Assembly: GCA_900299345.1 (NCBI GenBank)
Contig: OMJM01000062.1
Location: 16,788 to 80,787 of the forward strand
Length of the DNA: 64,000 nucleotides
Origin: a bacterium
Lineage (GTDB): Bacteria > Fibrobacterota > Fibrobacteria > UBA11236
Direction of reading: 5' to 3'
Part shown: in pieces, positions 29,313 to 37,511 of the stretch
Numbering within the stretch: position 1 is the first letter of the stretch
Layout of the letters: each line of letters begins with the position of its first letter
Notes under the pieces: model-generated
The model's input: only the letters and a program-made list of their open reading frames with translations
Database searches by the model: none
What the model was told of the DNA's origin: nothing
Translations under genes and position numbers: made by a program

Positions 29313-29810
29313 ATGTTCACGCGCGCCGCCTTCCTTCTGACCGCAATCGCCGTCTTCTCCCAAGGCGATGGGTTCCGTTTTCCGGCCCAACTCAAGGACG
29401 TGGACGGCCGGAAAGTCGCGATGGATTCCCTGGCGCGAACCCGCAAATTGATCGTGGTCACCGTCAAAGCCTCATGGTGTCCCATATGTCATGAACAATT
29501 GCGTCGTCTGCGGAACCGGTTGTCCGAAGCGGAAGCCTGCGGCATCTCCTTCGTGGTGCTCGGCCCCGGTCCCGCAGAGGAACTGGCCTCCATGCGCGGC
29601 AAATCCAAGGCGCCGTTCTTTTTCGTGGAAGACAAGCAAATGCGCTTCTCCTCCGCGCTCGGCCTGCAGCTTTCCGAGGGGCAAATCGAACCGGCGCTGA
29701 TCGGAATCAAAAAAGATCTCTCCATCGGCTGGATGCAGATCGGACGCGGCCCGTCGAGCTACGGTGACTCGACGGCGTTCAAGGAAACCGGCTGCTCCGA
29801 CTGGATTTAA
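29313..29810 (+). CDS. Exported thioredoxin-fold/redoxin protein
   Basis: Signal peptide plus FRFPAQLKDVDGRKVAMDSL..VTVKASWCPICHEQLRRL with CPIC. Confidence 0.75.
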   Translation: MFTRAAFLLTAIAVFSQGDGFRFPAQLKDVDGRKVAMDSLARTRKLIVVTVKASWCPICHEQLRRLRNRLSEAEACGISFVVLGPGPAEELASMRGKSKAPFFFVEDKQMRFSSALGLQLSEGQIEPALIGIKKDLSIGWMQIGRGPSSYGDSTAFKETGCSDWI

Positions 29811-29880
29811 ACCCCTGCGGCGTCGAAGGCACAATCCGCCGGACGCTTGCTACTCTTTGATCATCCAACAGGGGTTTTTC

Positions 29881-31281
29881 ATGGCGCGCAAAGGCAAAAA
29901 GGAAAAGGGCAAGGGCGTAGCGGCGATGTGGGCCGGCCGTTTCACCGGGGGGATGGCGGCCAGCATGGAGCGGCTTTCGGTCAGCCTCGACGTGGACAGC
30001 AAGCTCTATCGCGAAGACATCGAAGGCAGCATGGCCCATTCGCACGGCCTGCACGCGGCGGGTGTGCTCACGTCCAAGGAGCGCGACAAAATGATCGCGG
30101 GACTCAAGAGTGTGCTCGATGATTTGGAAGCGGGCAAGGATCTCTTTTCATCGTCGGATGAAGACATCCACATGGCCGTGGAACGGATCCTCACGGAACG
30201 GATCGGCGATCTGGGCAAGAAGCTGCACACCGGGCGGAGCAGGAACGATCAGGTGGCTACGGACTTCCGGCTCTACGTCATGCGGCGGACCGAAGAACTC
30301 GTGGAACAGATCGAGGGTCTTCAACACGCGCTGCTGCAACGGGCCAAAGAATATCGCAAGGATGTGATGCCGGGTTACACCCATGTGCAGCAGGCGCAGC
30401 CGATTTCCACGGCGCATTATCTGCTGTCGTTTTTCTTCGCGCTCGAACGCGACAAGTCGCGGCTGCGGCATGCCTGGGAAACGGCGGGAGAAATGCCGTT
30501 GGGTTCCGGCGCATTGGCCGGTTCTGCGTTCCCCTATCCACGGAATCTCGTGGCACAGCGGCTCGGCTTTCCAACCGCGACGCGCAACAGCATCGATGCC
30601 ACGGCGCATCGCGACTTTGCCCTCGAGTTCCTCGGCGCGCTGGGGTGTCTCGGAGTGCTGCTCAGCTCCTATGCCGAGGATTTCGTGATCTGGTCCTCTT
30701 CGGAGTTCGGGTTTCTCAAGCTGGGCGAGGCGTACACTTCGGGCTCGAGTATGATGCCGCAAAAGCGGAATTCCGACTCGATGGAGCTGGTGCGTGGCAA
30801 AGCCGGACGGATGCTCGGCGCCTATTCGCGGTTGTTCACGGTTCTCAAAGGCCTGCCGCACGGTTACGATCGAGATTTGCAAGAAGACAAGGAGCCGGTG
30901 TTTGACGCGGCGGAGACAGCGGAGGTTTGTCTTCAGGTCATGACTGAGGTCGTGTCCACCTTGCAATTCCAGCGCGAAGCGATTCTGAAAAAAATGCAGC
31001 CCGCATTGCTGGCTACGGATCTTGCGGATCTATTGGTGGAAGCTGGCATTCCCTTCCGGGAAGCGCACCACATCGTCGGCCGGTTGATCGGTGAGGCGGA
31101 AGCCAAAGGCATTTCCTTTCTCGACCTTCCGGAAAAATCGTGGAAGGATGTTCCGAATGCTGCCGCTTTGCGGAAGAAGCTCACGTTTGCCGAATCGATC
31201 GAGCGAAGAAACATCCAAGGCGGCACCGGCAGCAAGTCCGTTGCGGCGCAGTTGAAGGAAGCGGAGAAGTTGTTGAAGTAG
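29881..31281 (+). CDS. argH: Argininosuccinate lyase
   Basis: MWAGRFTGGMAASMERLSVSLDVD...TGRSRNDQVATDFRLYVM...GSSMMPQKRNSDSMELVRGKAGR; internal ATG preferred. Confidence 0.97.
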   Translation: MARKGKKEKGKGVAAMWAGRFTGGMAASMERLSVSLDVDSKLYREDIEGSMAHSHGLHAAGVLTSKERDKMIAGLKSVLDDLEAGKDLFSSSDEDIHMAVERILTERIGDLGKKLHTGRSRNDQVATDFRLYVMRRTEELVEQIEGLQHALLQRAKEYRKDVMPGYTHVQQAQPISTAHYLLSFFFALERDKSRLRHAWETAGEMPLGSGALAGSAFPYPRNLVAQRLGFPTATRNSIDATAHRDFALEFLGALGCLGVLLSSYAEDFVIWSSSEFGFLKLGEAYTSGSSMMPQKRNSDSMELVRGKAGRMLGAYSRLFTVLKGLPHGYDRDLQEDKEPVFDAAETAEVCLQVMTEVVSTLQFQREAILKKMQPALLATDLADLLVEAGIPFREAHHIVGRLIGEAEAKGISFLDLPEKSWKDVPNAAALRKKLTFAESIERRNIQGGTGSKSVAAQLKEAEKLLK

Positions 31282-31298
31282 CTGGCCTCGGCCAGCTA
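31279..31298. terminator. Bidirectional palindrome TAGCTGGCCTCGGCCAGCTA; its two ends are the argH and pyrG stop codons
   Basis: 9-bp perfect arms, TC loop; TAG 31279-31281 ends argH, CTA 31296-31298 is the pyrG TAG on the minus strand. Confidence 0.8.
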
Positions 31299-32927
31299 TT
31301 CTAGTGCTGCCTTGACCAGATTGTAAAACAGCGGCGAGGGATTGCGGAGGCTGCTGGTCAGCTCCGGATGGAACTGACTTCCCATGAAGTACTTGTGCCC
31401 TGGAAGTTCCATCACCTGCATGATGTTCTCCTCTGGATGCTTCCCGGAAAAGACGAGTCCCTTGGCTTCCAGCCGTTCGATGTAGTCCGGATTCACCTCA
31501 TAGCGATGACGGAAGCGTTCACGGATGACAGCCTGATCCCCGTAGATGGAATAAGCGCGGCTGCCGGGTTTGATCTGCACGTCGTGCCCGCCCAACCTCA
31601 TCGTGCCACCCTTTTGCAGCACGTTTTTCTGTCCCGGCAGAATATCGATCACCGGATGATCCACCACCACACCTTCCTCGCGCACTTCCGTGGTGTTGGC
31701 GCCTTGCAGTCCGCACACGTTGCGGGCGAACTCCACAACGGCCAGTTGCATGCCATAGCAAATGCCCAGATACGGCAGGCCTTTTTCGCGGGCGTGCTGG
31801 ATGACCCGCATCTTGCCCTCGATCCCGCGCTTGCCAAAACCACCGGGCACGATCACACCGTCTGAACCGTCCAACAAGGTCGCTGCGTCTTCCACGGTCG
31901 CAACCTTGGACGTATCCACCCACTTCAGGTTCACACGCACGTCGAGATGCGCCCCCGAATGCACCAGCGCTTCCACCACCGAGGCGTAGGAATCCTCCAG
32001 CGCCGTGTACTTGCCGCAAAGAGCAATAGTCACGGTGCGTGTCGGGTTCACGAGATTCTTCTTGATGTTGCGCACCCAGCCTTCCCACTGGCGGAGATCC
32101 GGCGGGGAGTAAATGCCTAGCGCGGAATGCAGGATGGCGGGCAGGCCTTCCTTCTCGTAGATCAACGGAATTTCATAGACGGTCTTCACGTCCGGGCCGG
32201 AGATGACATGGCTGGCGGGAATGTTGCAATAGGACCCGATCTTCTCCTTGATGGGCGGCGTCAGCATTTCCGGACAGCGGCCGATCACCACGTCGGGATC
32301 GATGCCCTTCTCGTTCAGCATGCGCACCGACATCTGGGTGGGTTTGCTCTTCTGCTCATTCACGCCTTCCGGAATCGGAACATAAGTGAGATGGATGTAG
32401 ATGATGTTCTCGTCACCCACGTCGCGCTTGAGCTGGCGGATGGCTTCGAGATAGAACTGGTTTTCCAAGTCACCCACCGTGCCACCCACTTCGATCAACA
32501 TCACGTCAGCTTCTTCCGCCTTGGCGATGTCGAAGAACCAGTGCTTGATGCTGTCGGTGACGTGCGGGATGAATTGCACGGTCTTTCCGAGATAATCACC
32601 GCGGCGTTCCTTCTCGAGGATGTTCTTGAACACCTTGCCCATGGTCAGGTTCCAGTGGAACTTGGTGGTGATTCCCATGAAGCGTTCATAGTGGCCGAAG
32701 TCCATGTCCACTTCGCCGCCGTCGTCGAGCACAAACACTTCGCCATGCTCAATGGGGTTCATGGTTCCGGGATCGGTGTTGAGGTAGCCGTCGCATTTCA
32801 CCGACACCACCTTCAACCTTCCCGAGAGAAGATTGCCGATGGAGGCGGCCGCAATGCCCTTGCCGAGTCCCGACAGCACGCCGCCGGTGACCACGATGTA
32901 TTTGCAACCCGAGGTGCGGTTTTTCAT
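31296..32927 (-). CDS. pyrG: CTP synthase
   Basis: KYIVVTGGVLSGLGKGIAAASIGNLL...DPGTMNPIEHGEVFVLDDGGEVDMDFGHYERF...GGFGKRGIEGKM..GICYGMQLAVVEFARNV. Confidence 0.98.
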   Translation of the reverse strand: MKNRTSGCKYIVVTGGVLSGLGKGIAAASIGNLLSGRLKVVSVKCDGYLNTDPGTMNPIEHGEVFVLDDGGEVDMDFGHYERFMGITTKFHWNLTMGKVFKNILEKERRGDYLGKTVQFIPHVTDSIKHWFFDIAKAEEADVMLIEVGGTVGDLENQFYLEAIRQLKRDVGDENIIYIHLTYVPIPEGVNEQKSKPTQMSVRMLNEKGIDPDVVIGRCPEMLTPPIKEKIGSYCNIPASHVISGPDVKTVYEIPLIYEKEGLPAILHSALGIYSPPDLRQWEGWVRNIKKNLVNPTRTVTIALCGKYTALEDSYASVVEALVHSGAHLDVRVNLKWVDTSKVATVEDAATLLDGSDGVIVPGGFGKRGIEGKMRVIQHAREKGLPYLGICYGMQLAVVEFARNVCGLQGANTTEVREEGVVVDHPVIDILPGQKNVLQKGGTMRLGGHDVQIKPGSRAYSIYGDQAVIRERFRHRYEVNPDYIERLEAKGLVFSGKHPEENIMQVMELPGHKYFMGSQFHPELTSSLRNPSPLFYNLVKAALE

Positions 32928-33661
32928 AAGGCTCCTTGCAAGGCCAGCGCTTCGAGACGCTGGCGGGCAAAAACAAGATCCGCAGGCGTGTCCACCGGTG
33001 CTCCCGGTTGCGACGCATGCGCACGGATGGGCGCGAGATTCAAATCGCGCAGAATTTCATGGGACTCTTCGACTTCACGTTTCGAGGACGGCAATGCGGC
33101 GTAACGCCGCAGGAAATTTTTGGAATAGGCGTATGCGCCCAGATGCAACCGCCACGCATTTTCCGTACGGGCGGACGGCCGTCCGTCCCGACAAAAATCC
33201 AATACAAATCCATTTGCATCCAATATCGCCTTGACGCGATTCGGATTTTCGAGATCTTGCTCGGAGGTTTCTTCTTCATGCACCAAGGTGTGCATCCATT
33301 CCGGATTTTGACACAAGGCTTCACGGAGAGTTTGCAATCCTTCGATGGGAAATGCGGGTTCATCGCCTTGAAGATTCACCACCAAATCCGATTCGATGGA
33401 GTCGAGATTGCGGGCAATGCGCTCGGTGCCATTCGCAGCATCGCCGGAAAGAATGAATCGATGCCCATACGCGGAAACCGTTTCTCCGATTTCGGAAGAA
33501 TCGGTCAAGCAAACAACTTCGGAAAAGCATCCAGCTTCCATGGCACGATCCAGCGCGTGCACCACCACGGGTTTTCCCAAAAGCGGCTTCAGCAGCTTAC
33601 CCGGAAAACGGGACGACCCGAGGCGGGCCGGAACCACGCAGGAAACATCGGCGTCGATCAT
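32924..33661 (-). CDS. kdsB: 3-deoxy-manno-octulosonate cytidylyltransferase (KdsB), carrying an in-frame palindromic element
   Basis: VVPARLGSSRFPGKLLKPLLGKPVVVHALDRA...LVVNLQGDEP...HLGAYAY...GAPVDTPADL; ATGA overlap with pyrG. The segment FCRDGRPSARTENAWR sits where KdsB normally has an FSRxxIPxxRD-type motif. Confidence 0.88.
   Translation of the reverse strand: MIDADVSCVVPARLGSSRFPGKLLKPLLGKPVVVHALDRAMEAGCFSEVVCLTDSSEIGETVSAYGHRFILSGDAANGTERIARNLDSIESDLVVNLQGDEPAFPIEGLQTLREALCQNPEWMHTLVHEEETSEQDLENPNRVKAILDANGFVLDFCRDGRPSARTENAWRLHLGAYAYSKNFLRRYAALPSSKREVEESHEILRDLNLAPIRAHASQPGAPVDTPADLVFARQRLEALALQGAL
33165..33189. repeat. Copy 2 of palindromic element GTACGGGCGGACGGCCGTCCGTCCC, inside kdsB
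   Basis: 23/25 identical to 19868-19892; encodes RDGRPSART on the kdsB strand. Confidence 0.75.
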
Positions 33662-33663
33662 GA

Positions 33664-33954
33664 CTAACCGCCGATGACCTTGGGGATGGAGAAATGCTCG
33701 AGATTGATTTCGGGGGCATTGCGCAGGGCAAGTTCCTTGGGAAGCATGGCCGCCTGCTCGTCGGGCCGCAAGGGCCGGGGTGAGGAATCCACGGCTGTCA
33801 TGGGTTCCACGTTGTCCAGCTTCAACTGCTTCAACATGTCGAGGTATTCGACCAGCTGACCGAGCGAATCTCCCATGCGGGCGATTTCTTCGTCGGTGAA
33901 TTCGAGGCGGGCCAGCTTCGCCAGTTTGAGGATTTCTTCCTTTTCAACGCGCAT
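33664..33954 (-). CDS. gatC: Asp/Glu-tRNA amidotransferase subunit C
   Basis: VEKEEILKLAKLARLEFTDEEIARMGDSLGQLVEYLDMLKQLKLDNVEPM...RPDE. Confidence 0.93.
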   Translation of the reverse strand: MRVEKEEILKLAKLARLEFTDEEIARMGDSLGQLVEYLDMLKQLKLDNVEPMTAVDSSPRPLRPDEQAAMLPKELALRNAPEINLEHFSIPKVIGG

Positions 33955-34050
33955 AACCGGCCTTCCTCCAACGGGGAAAACGACCCGGAAATACCTACCA
34001 TGAAAAGCGGAATTCCGGGCTGGGGCTTCCCCTATGCCCGGGCCTCAAAG

Positions 34051-36378
34051 TTAATCCAGGACTTCGAGTTTAGCAAACCGCAGCATCAGCGTTCTGGGAA
34101 CGCGATCGCTGAACAAAACCACGGCGCTGGCCGACTCGCCGGAGCCATCCACCCGCATGACCTTGCCTTCGCCGAATTTGACGTGCATTACCCGCCGCCC
34201 CGGACGCAGTGCGCCGCTGTCATCCTGATTGACATCTTCATAGCGGGGCATGGGATCGGATTTGGCGGAATATCGGCCTTGCGACGGAATTGCGGAACGT
34301 TCCTGCGTGGCCGCATGCGCAATGTCCAGAAATTGCTTGTCAATTTCCAACAAAAATCTCGACCCGAACGCATCCTCATAACCTCCATACCGGCGACGAC
34401 GGCGTGCATAGGTTAGTGAAAGCTTCTGCCGGGCACGGGTCACGGCCACGTAAAACAGTCGACGTTCTTCCTCGAAATCCTGATCGTCATTGCGCATCAG
34501 CGGGAACAACCCGTCTTCCAGACCGGTGACAAAGACGCGGGGAAATTCCAGGCCCTTGGCGCTGTGCACGGTCATCAAAGTGACCGCTTCCTGATTGGCC
34601 TTCAGCGAATCCGCGTCGGAGACCAGTGAAATTTCCTGAAGGAACAACTCCAACGGGGTTCCTTCAAGAACTTCCTCCGGAGCTTCTCCGTCGACGACAT
34701 TCATCGCCTCGGTGGCGCGGTCCAGATAATCCTGCGCGGCCGCAACCAATTCCTCGATGTTGGCCAGACGATCCAGCGCTTCGTCCGTACCGTCGTTTTC
34801 CAGCGCCGCCTTGTAACCCGATCGCGTCAACACATCGGCCACGAGTTCGGGAAGCGGCTTGGTGTTCATCACAGACCGCAATCCCGTCAGCAGCTCATGG
34901 AACTCGCGCATTTTCTTGGCGGCTGCCGTGGCAATCCCTGCTTCAGCGGCGAATGGCAGCGCTTCCGTCAACGGCATTCCGTGTACGGAAGCGAACTCCA
35001 GCAATTGTTCGAGCGACTTGTCGCCGATTCCCCGGCGCGGAACATTGATGACGCGCTGAAAGGACACATCGTCACGCGGATTCGCGAGCAAACGAAGATA
35101 CGCCAGCAAATCCTTGACTTCCTTGCGCTCGTAAAAACGGATGCCGCCCACGATGAGATAAGGAATCTGCCGGCGGCGGAACTCGTCTTCCAAGGCGCGC
35201 GACTGGGCGTTGGTGCGGTAAAACACTGCCGTTTCCCCGGGCCGGAATGTTTCGTCACCGCGAATGTGCCGACCCACCCAGGAGGCTTCGGCTACTTCGT
35301 CGTCCAACTCCATCAAGGTCACTTTTTCGCCGGGCGGATTTTCCGTCCACAAGGTCTTGTCCATGCGATCGTGGTTCTTGCGAATCACCGATCCGGCCAC
35401 GCCGAGAATGTTGGACGTGGAGCGGTAGTTCTGTTCCAGCTTCGTGATGCGCGCTTCGGGAAAATCCTCCTTGAAGTTGAGGATGTTGCCGATGTCCGCG
35501 CCGCGCCAGCCATAAATGCTCTGGTCATCGTCGCCCACGACCACGAGATTCCGGTGCGGCCCCAACAACAACTGGATGAGCTGGTATTGCGCTTTGTTCG
35601 TGTCCTGATACTCGTCGATGAGGATGTAGCGGAAGGACGATGCAAAAACCTGCCGAATCTCGGGAAAGGTTTGCAGCAGCCTAATGGACAGGAAAATCAG
35701 ATCGTCGAAATCCATGGCGTCCTGCGCCTGCATTTCATTCTGATAGCGGCGATACAACGCGGCCATGCGCTGGGTATAGGGATCAAGTGCGCGTCGGGCG
35801 GCCTCTTCGGGGCCTTGCCCCTGATTTTTGGAATTGCCGATGAACCGCCGCACTGCGTCCACGGAGAAACGCATATCGTTCTCCAGACCCTCGGCCTGCA
35901 GAATTTTCTTGACGTGCCGCTTCTGATCGTCGGTATCGTAAATAGTGAAGTGTGAAGTGTAGCCGAGGCGATCCGCGTGGAACCGCAACAACCGGGCGCA
36001 CACGGAATGAAAGGTTCCCATCCAACGCAGCGAGGCATCGTAGCCCAGCAACGCAGCCACGCGTTCCCGCATTTCACGCGCCGCCTTGTTGGTGAAGGTC
36101 ACGGCTAGGATTTCATACGGTCGGTAACCGTGTTCCCGGATCAGCCACGCAATTTTATAGGTCAGAACGCGGGTCTTGCCGCTCCCGGCACCGGACAAGA
36201 CCAACTGCGGGCCCGGAGCATGCAGCACGGCCTCCAATTGGGCCGGATTGAGGAGCCGACGCAGGGATTCTTCGCTTAATTCGGGGCGTGAAGAGCGGGT
36301 TTCGAACGATGTTTCCACGGATTTGCAATGGTAGCATTCCGGCCCTGTAACGAGGTGTAACCCGACATTCGTTGCCAC
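34051..36378 (-). CDS. pcrA: UvrD/PcrA-type superfamily 1 DNA helicase
   Basis: LLNPAQLEAVLHAPGPQLVLSGAGSGKTRVLTYKIAWLI...IDEYQDTNKAQYQLIQLL...VVGDDDQSIYGWRGAD...VTLMTVHSAKGLEFPRVFVTGLEDGLFP. Confidence 0.95.
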   Translation of the reverse strand: MATNVGLHLVTGPECYHCKSVETSFETRSSRPELSEESLRRLLNPAQLEAVLHAPGPQLVLSGAGSGKTRVLTYKIAWLIREHGYRPYEILAVTFTNKAAREMRERVAALLGYDASLRWMGTFHSVCARLLRFHADRLGYTSHFTIYDTDDQKRHVKKILQAEGLENDMRFSVDAVRRFIGNSKNQGQGPEEAARRALDPYTQRMAALYRRYQNEMQAQDAMDFDDLIFLSIRLLQTFPEIRQVFASSFRYILIDEYQDTNKAQYQLIQLLLGPHRNLVVVGDDDQSIYGWRGADIGNILNFKEDFPEARITKLEQNYRSTSNILGVAGSVIRKNHDRMDKTLWTENPPGEKVTLMELDDEVAEASWVGRHIRGDETFRPGETAVFYRTNAQSRALEDEFRRRQIPYLIVGGIRFYERKEVKDLLAYLRLLANPRDDVSFQRVINVPRRGIGDKSLEQLLEFASVHGMPLTEALPFAAEAGIATAAAKKMREFHELLTGLRSVMNTKPLPELVADVLTRSGYKAALENDGTDEALDRLANIEELVAAAQDYLDRATEAMNVVDGEAPEEVLEGTPLELFLQEISLVSDADSLKANQEAVTLMTVHSAKGLEFPRVFVTGLEDGLFPLMRNDDQDFEEERRLFYVAVTRARQKLSLTYARRRRRYGGYEDAFGSRFLLEIDKQFLDIAHAATQERSAIPSQGRYSAKSDPMPRYEDVNQDDSGALRPGRRVMHVKFGEGKVMRVDGSGESASAVVLFSDRVPRTLMLRFAKLEVLD

Positions 36379-36424
36379 GTCTTTTTTTTAGTTTAGCCCT
36401 GACTTCAAAACGCATCTCGGAGCC

Positions 36425-37492
36425 ATGAAGAAAAACCCCTCACGCCTCTTGTTGGGCCTTGCGCTCGTCTCGTCTCTTGGTTTGTCCGGTTGCGGCAAAC
36501 GCGATGCGGCAAATGCAAGCACGCCGGGTGCAGTTCCCGGAAGCGCGCTTCCTCCGGCGAGACTTTCCGCAGTGGTGTTGCAACCGACTCTCGCCACCAC
36601 GCATGTGACGGCTGCCGGAACCGTAATGGCAGAACGTGAAGTCGAACTCAAGACGGAAATTTCCGGTCGCGTCGCGCGCATCGCTTTCCGCGAAGGTTCG
36701 TATGTGGATTCCGGCCAACTGCTGGTTAAACTCGAAGACTCGGAATTGCGCGCGCAGTTGGAACGGGCACAGGCCCGGTTGATGCTGGCACAGACCCAGG
36801 AAAAACGACTCAAGGATCAGATCGAAGCCCAAGCCGCGAGCCAGCGGGATTACGATGCGGCCAGGGCGGATCTCCAAACGGCCAAAGCCGATGCGGACAT
36901 GGCTAAGGCGATGTTCGATAAAACCGAAATCCGCGCACCGTTTGCCGGGATCGCTGGGTTGCGGCGGGTGGATCCCGGAGCGGTGCTGCAAAGCGGAACC
37001 AAGCTGACCACCTTGCAGGATTTGGCTTCGCTCCGGATCGAATTCTCCATTCCGGAAAATCTTTCCTCCGCGCTGAAAGACGGAATGTCGGTGCGCTATA
37101 CCTGTTCCGGCGTTGCCGATACGCAAAAGGCGGAAGTGTACGCCATCGAACCGCGCATCGACGCGGAAACCCGGTTGATCGATGTCCGTGCGCGCGGCAG
37201 GACTACGGTTCGAATTCTCCCGGGCGCCTTCGCCCGCGTGGAACTTCCCCTGTCGTCGGACTCCGCGCTGTGGATTCCCTCACAGGCCGTGGTGCAAAGC
37301 GCGCGCGGCTCGATGGTGTGGCGCGTGAATGGAGGCGTGGCCGGGTTGCAACCCTTTATTCCCGGAATGCGCTCCGCACAGGCCGTGGAAGCAGCGCGTG
37401 GCTTGTCCGCCGGAGACACCATCCTGACCTCGGGCCTCATGCAATTGCGACCCGGCGCGCCGGTCATCCCGATCCTCGGCCCCCAACCCTGA
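36425..37492 (+). CDS. RND efflux periplasmic adaptor (lipoprotein)
   Basis: Lipobox LGLSGCG; VMAEREVELKTEISGRVARIAFREGSYVDSGQLLVKLEDSELRAQLERAQARL...APFAGIAGLRRVDPGAVL. Confidence 0.95.
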   Translation: MKKNPSRLLLGLALVSSLGLSGCGKRDAANASTPGAVPGSALPPARLSAVVLQPTLATTHVTAAGTVMAEREVELKTEISGRVARIAFREGSYVDSGQLLVKLEDSELRAQLERAQARLMLAQTQEKRLKDQIEAQAASQRDYDAARADLQTAKADADMAKAMFDKTEIRAPFAGIAGLRRVDPGAVLQSGTKLTTLQDLASLRIEFSIPENLSSALKDGMSVRYTCSGVADTQKAEVYAIEPRIDAETRLIDVRARGRTTVRILPGAFARVELPLSSDSALWIPSQAVVQSARGSMVWRVNGGVAGLQPFIPGMRSAQAVEAARGLSAGDTILTSGLMQLRPGAPVIPILGPQP

Positions 37493-37511
37493 ACTTTCAG
37501 CGGCAGTCTTA

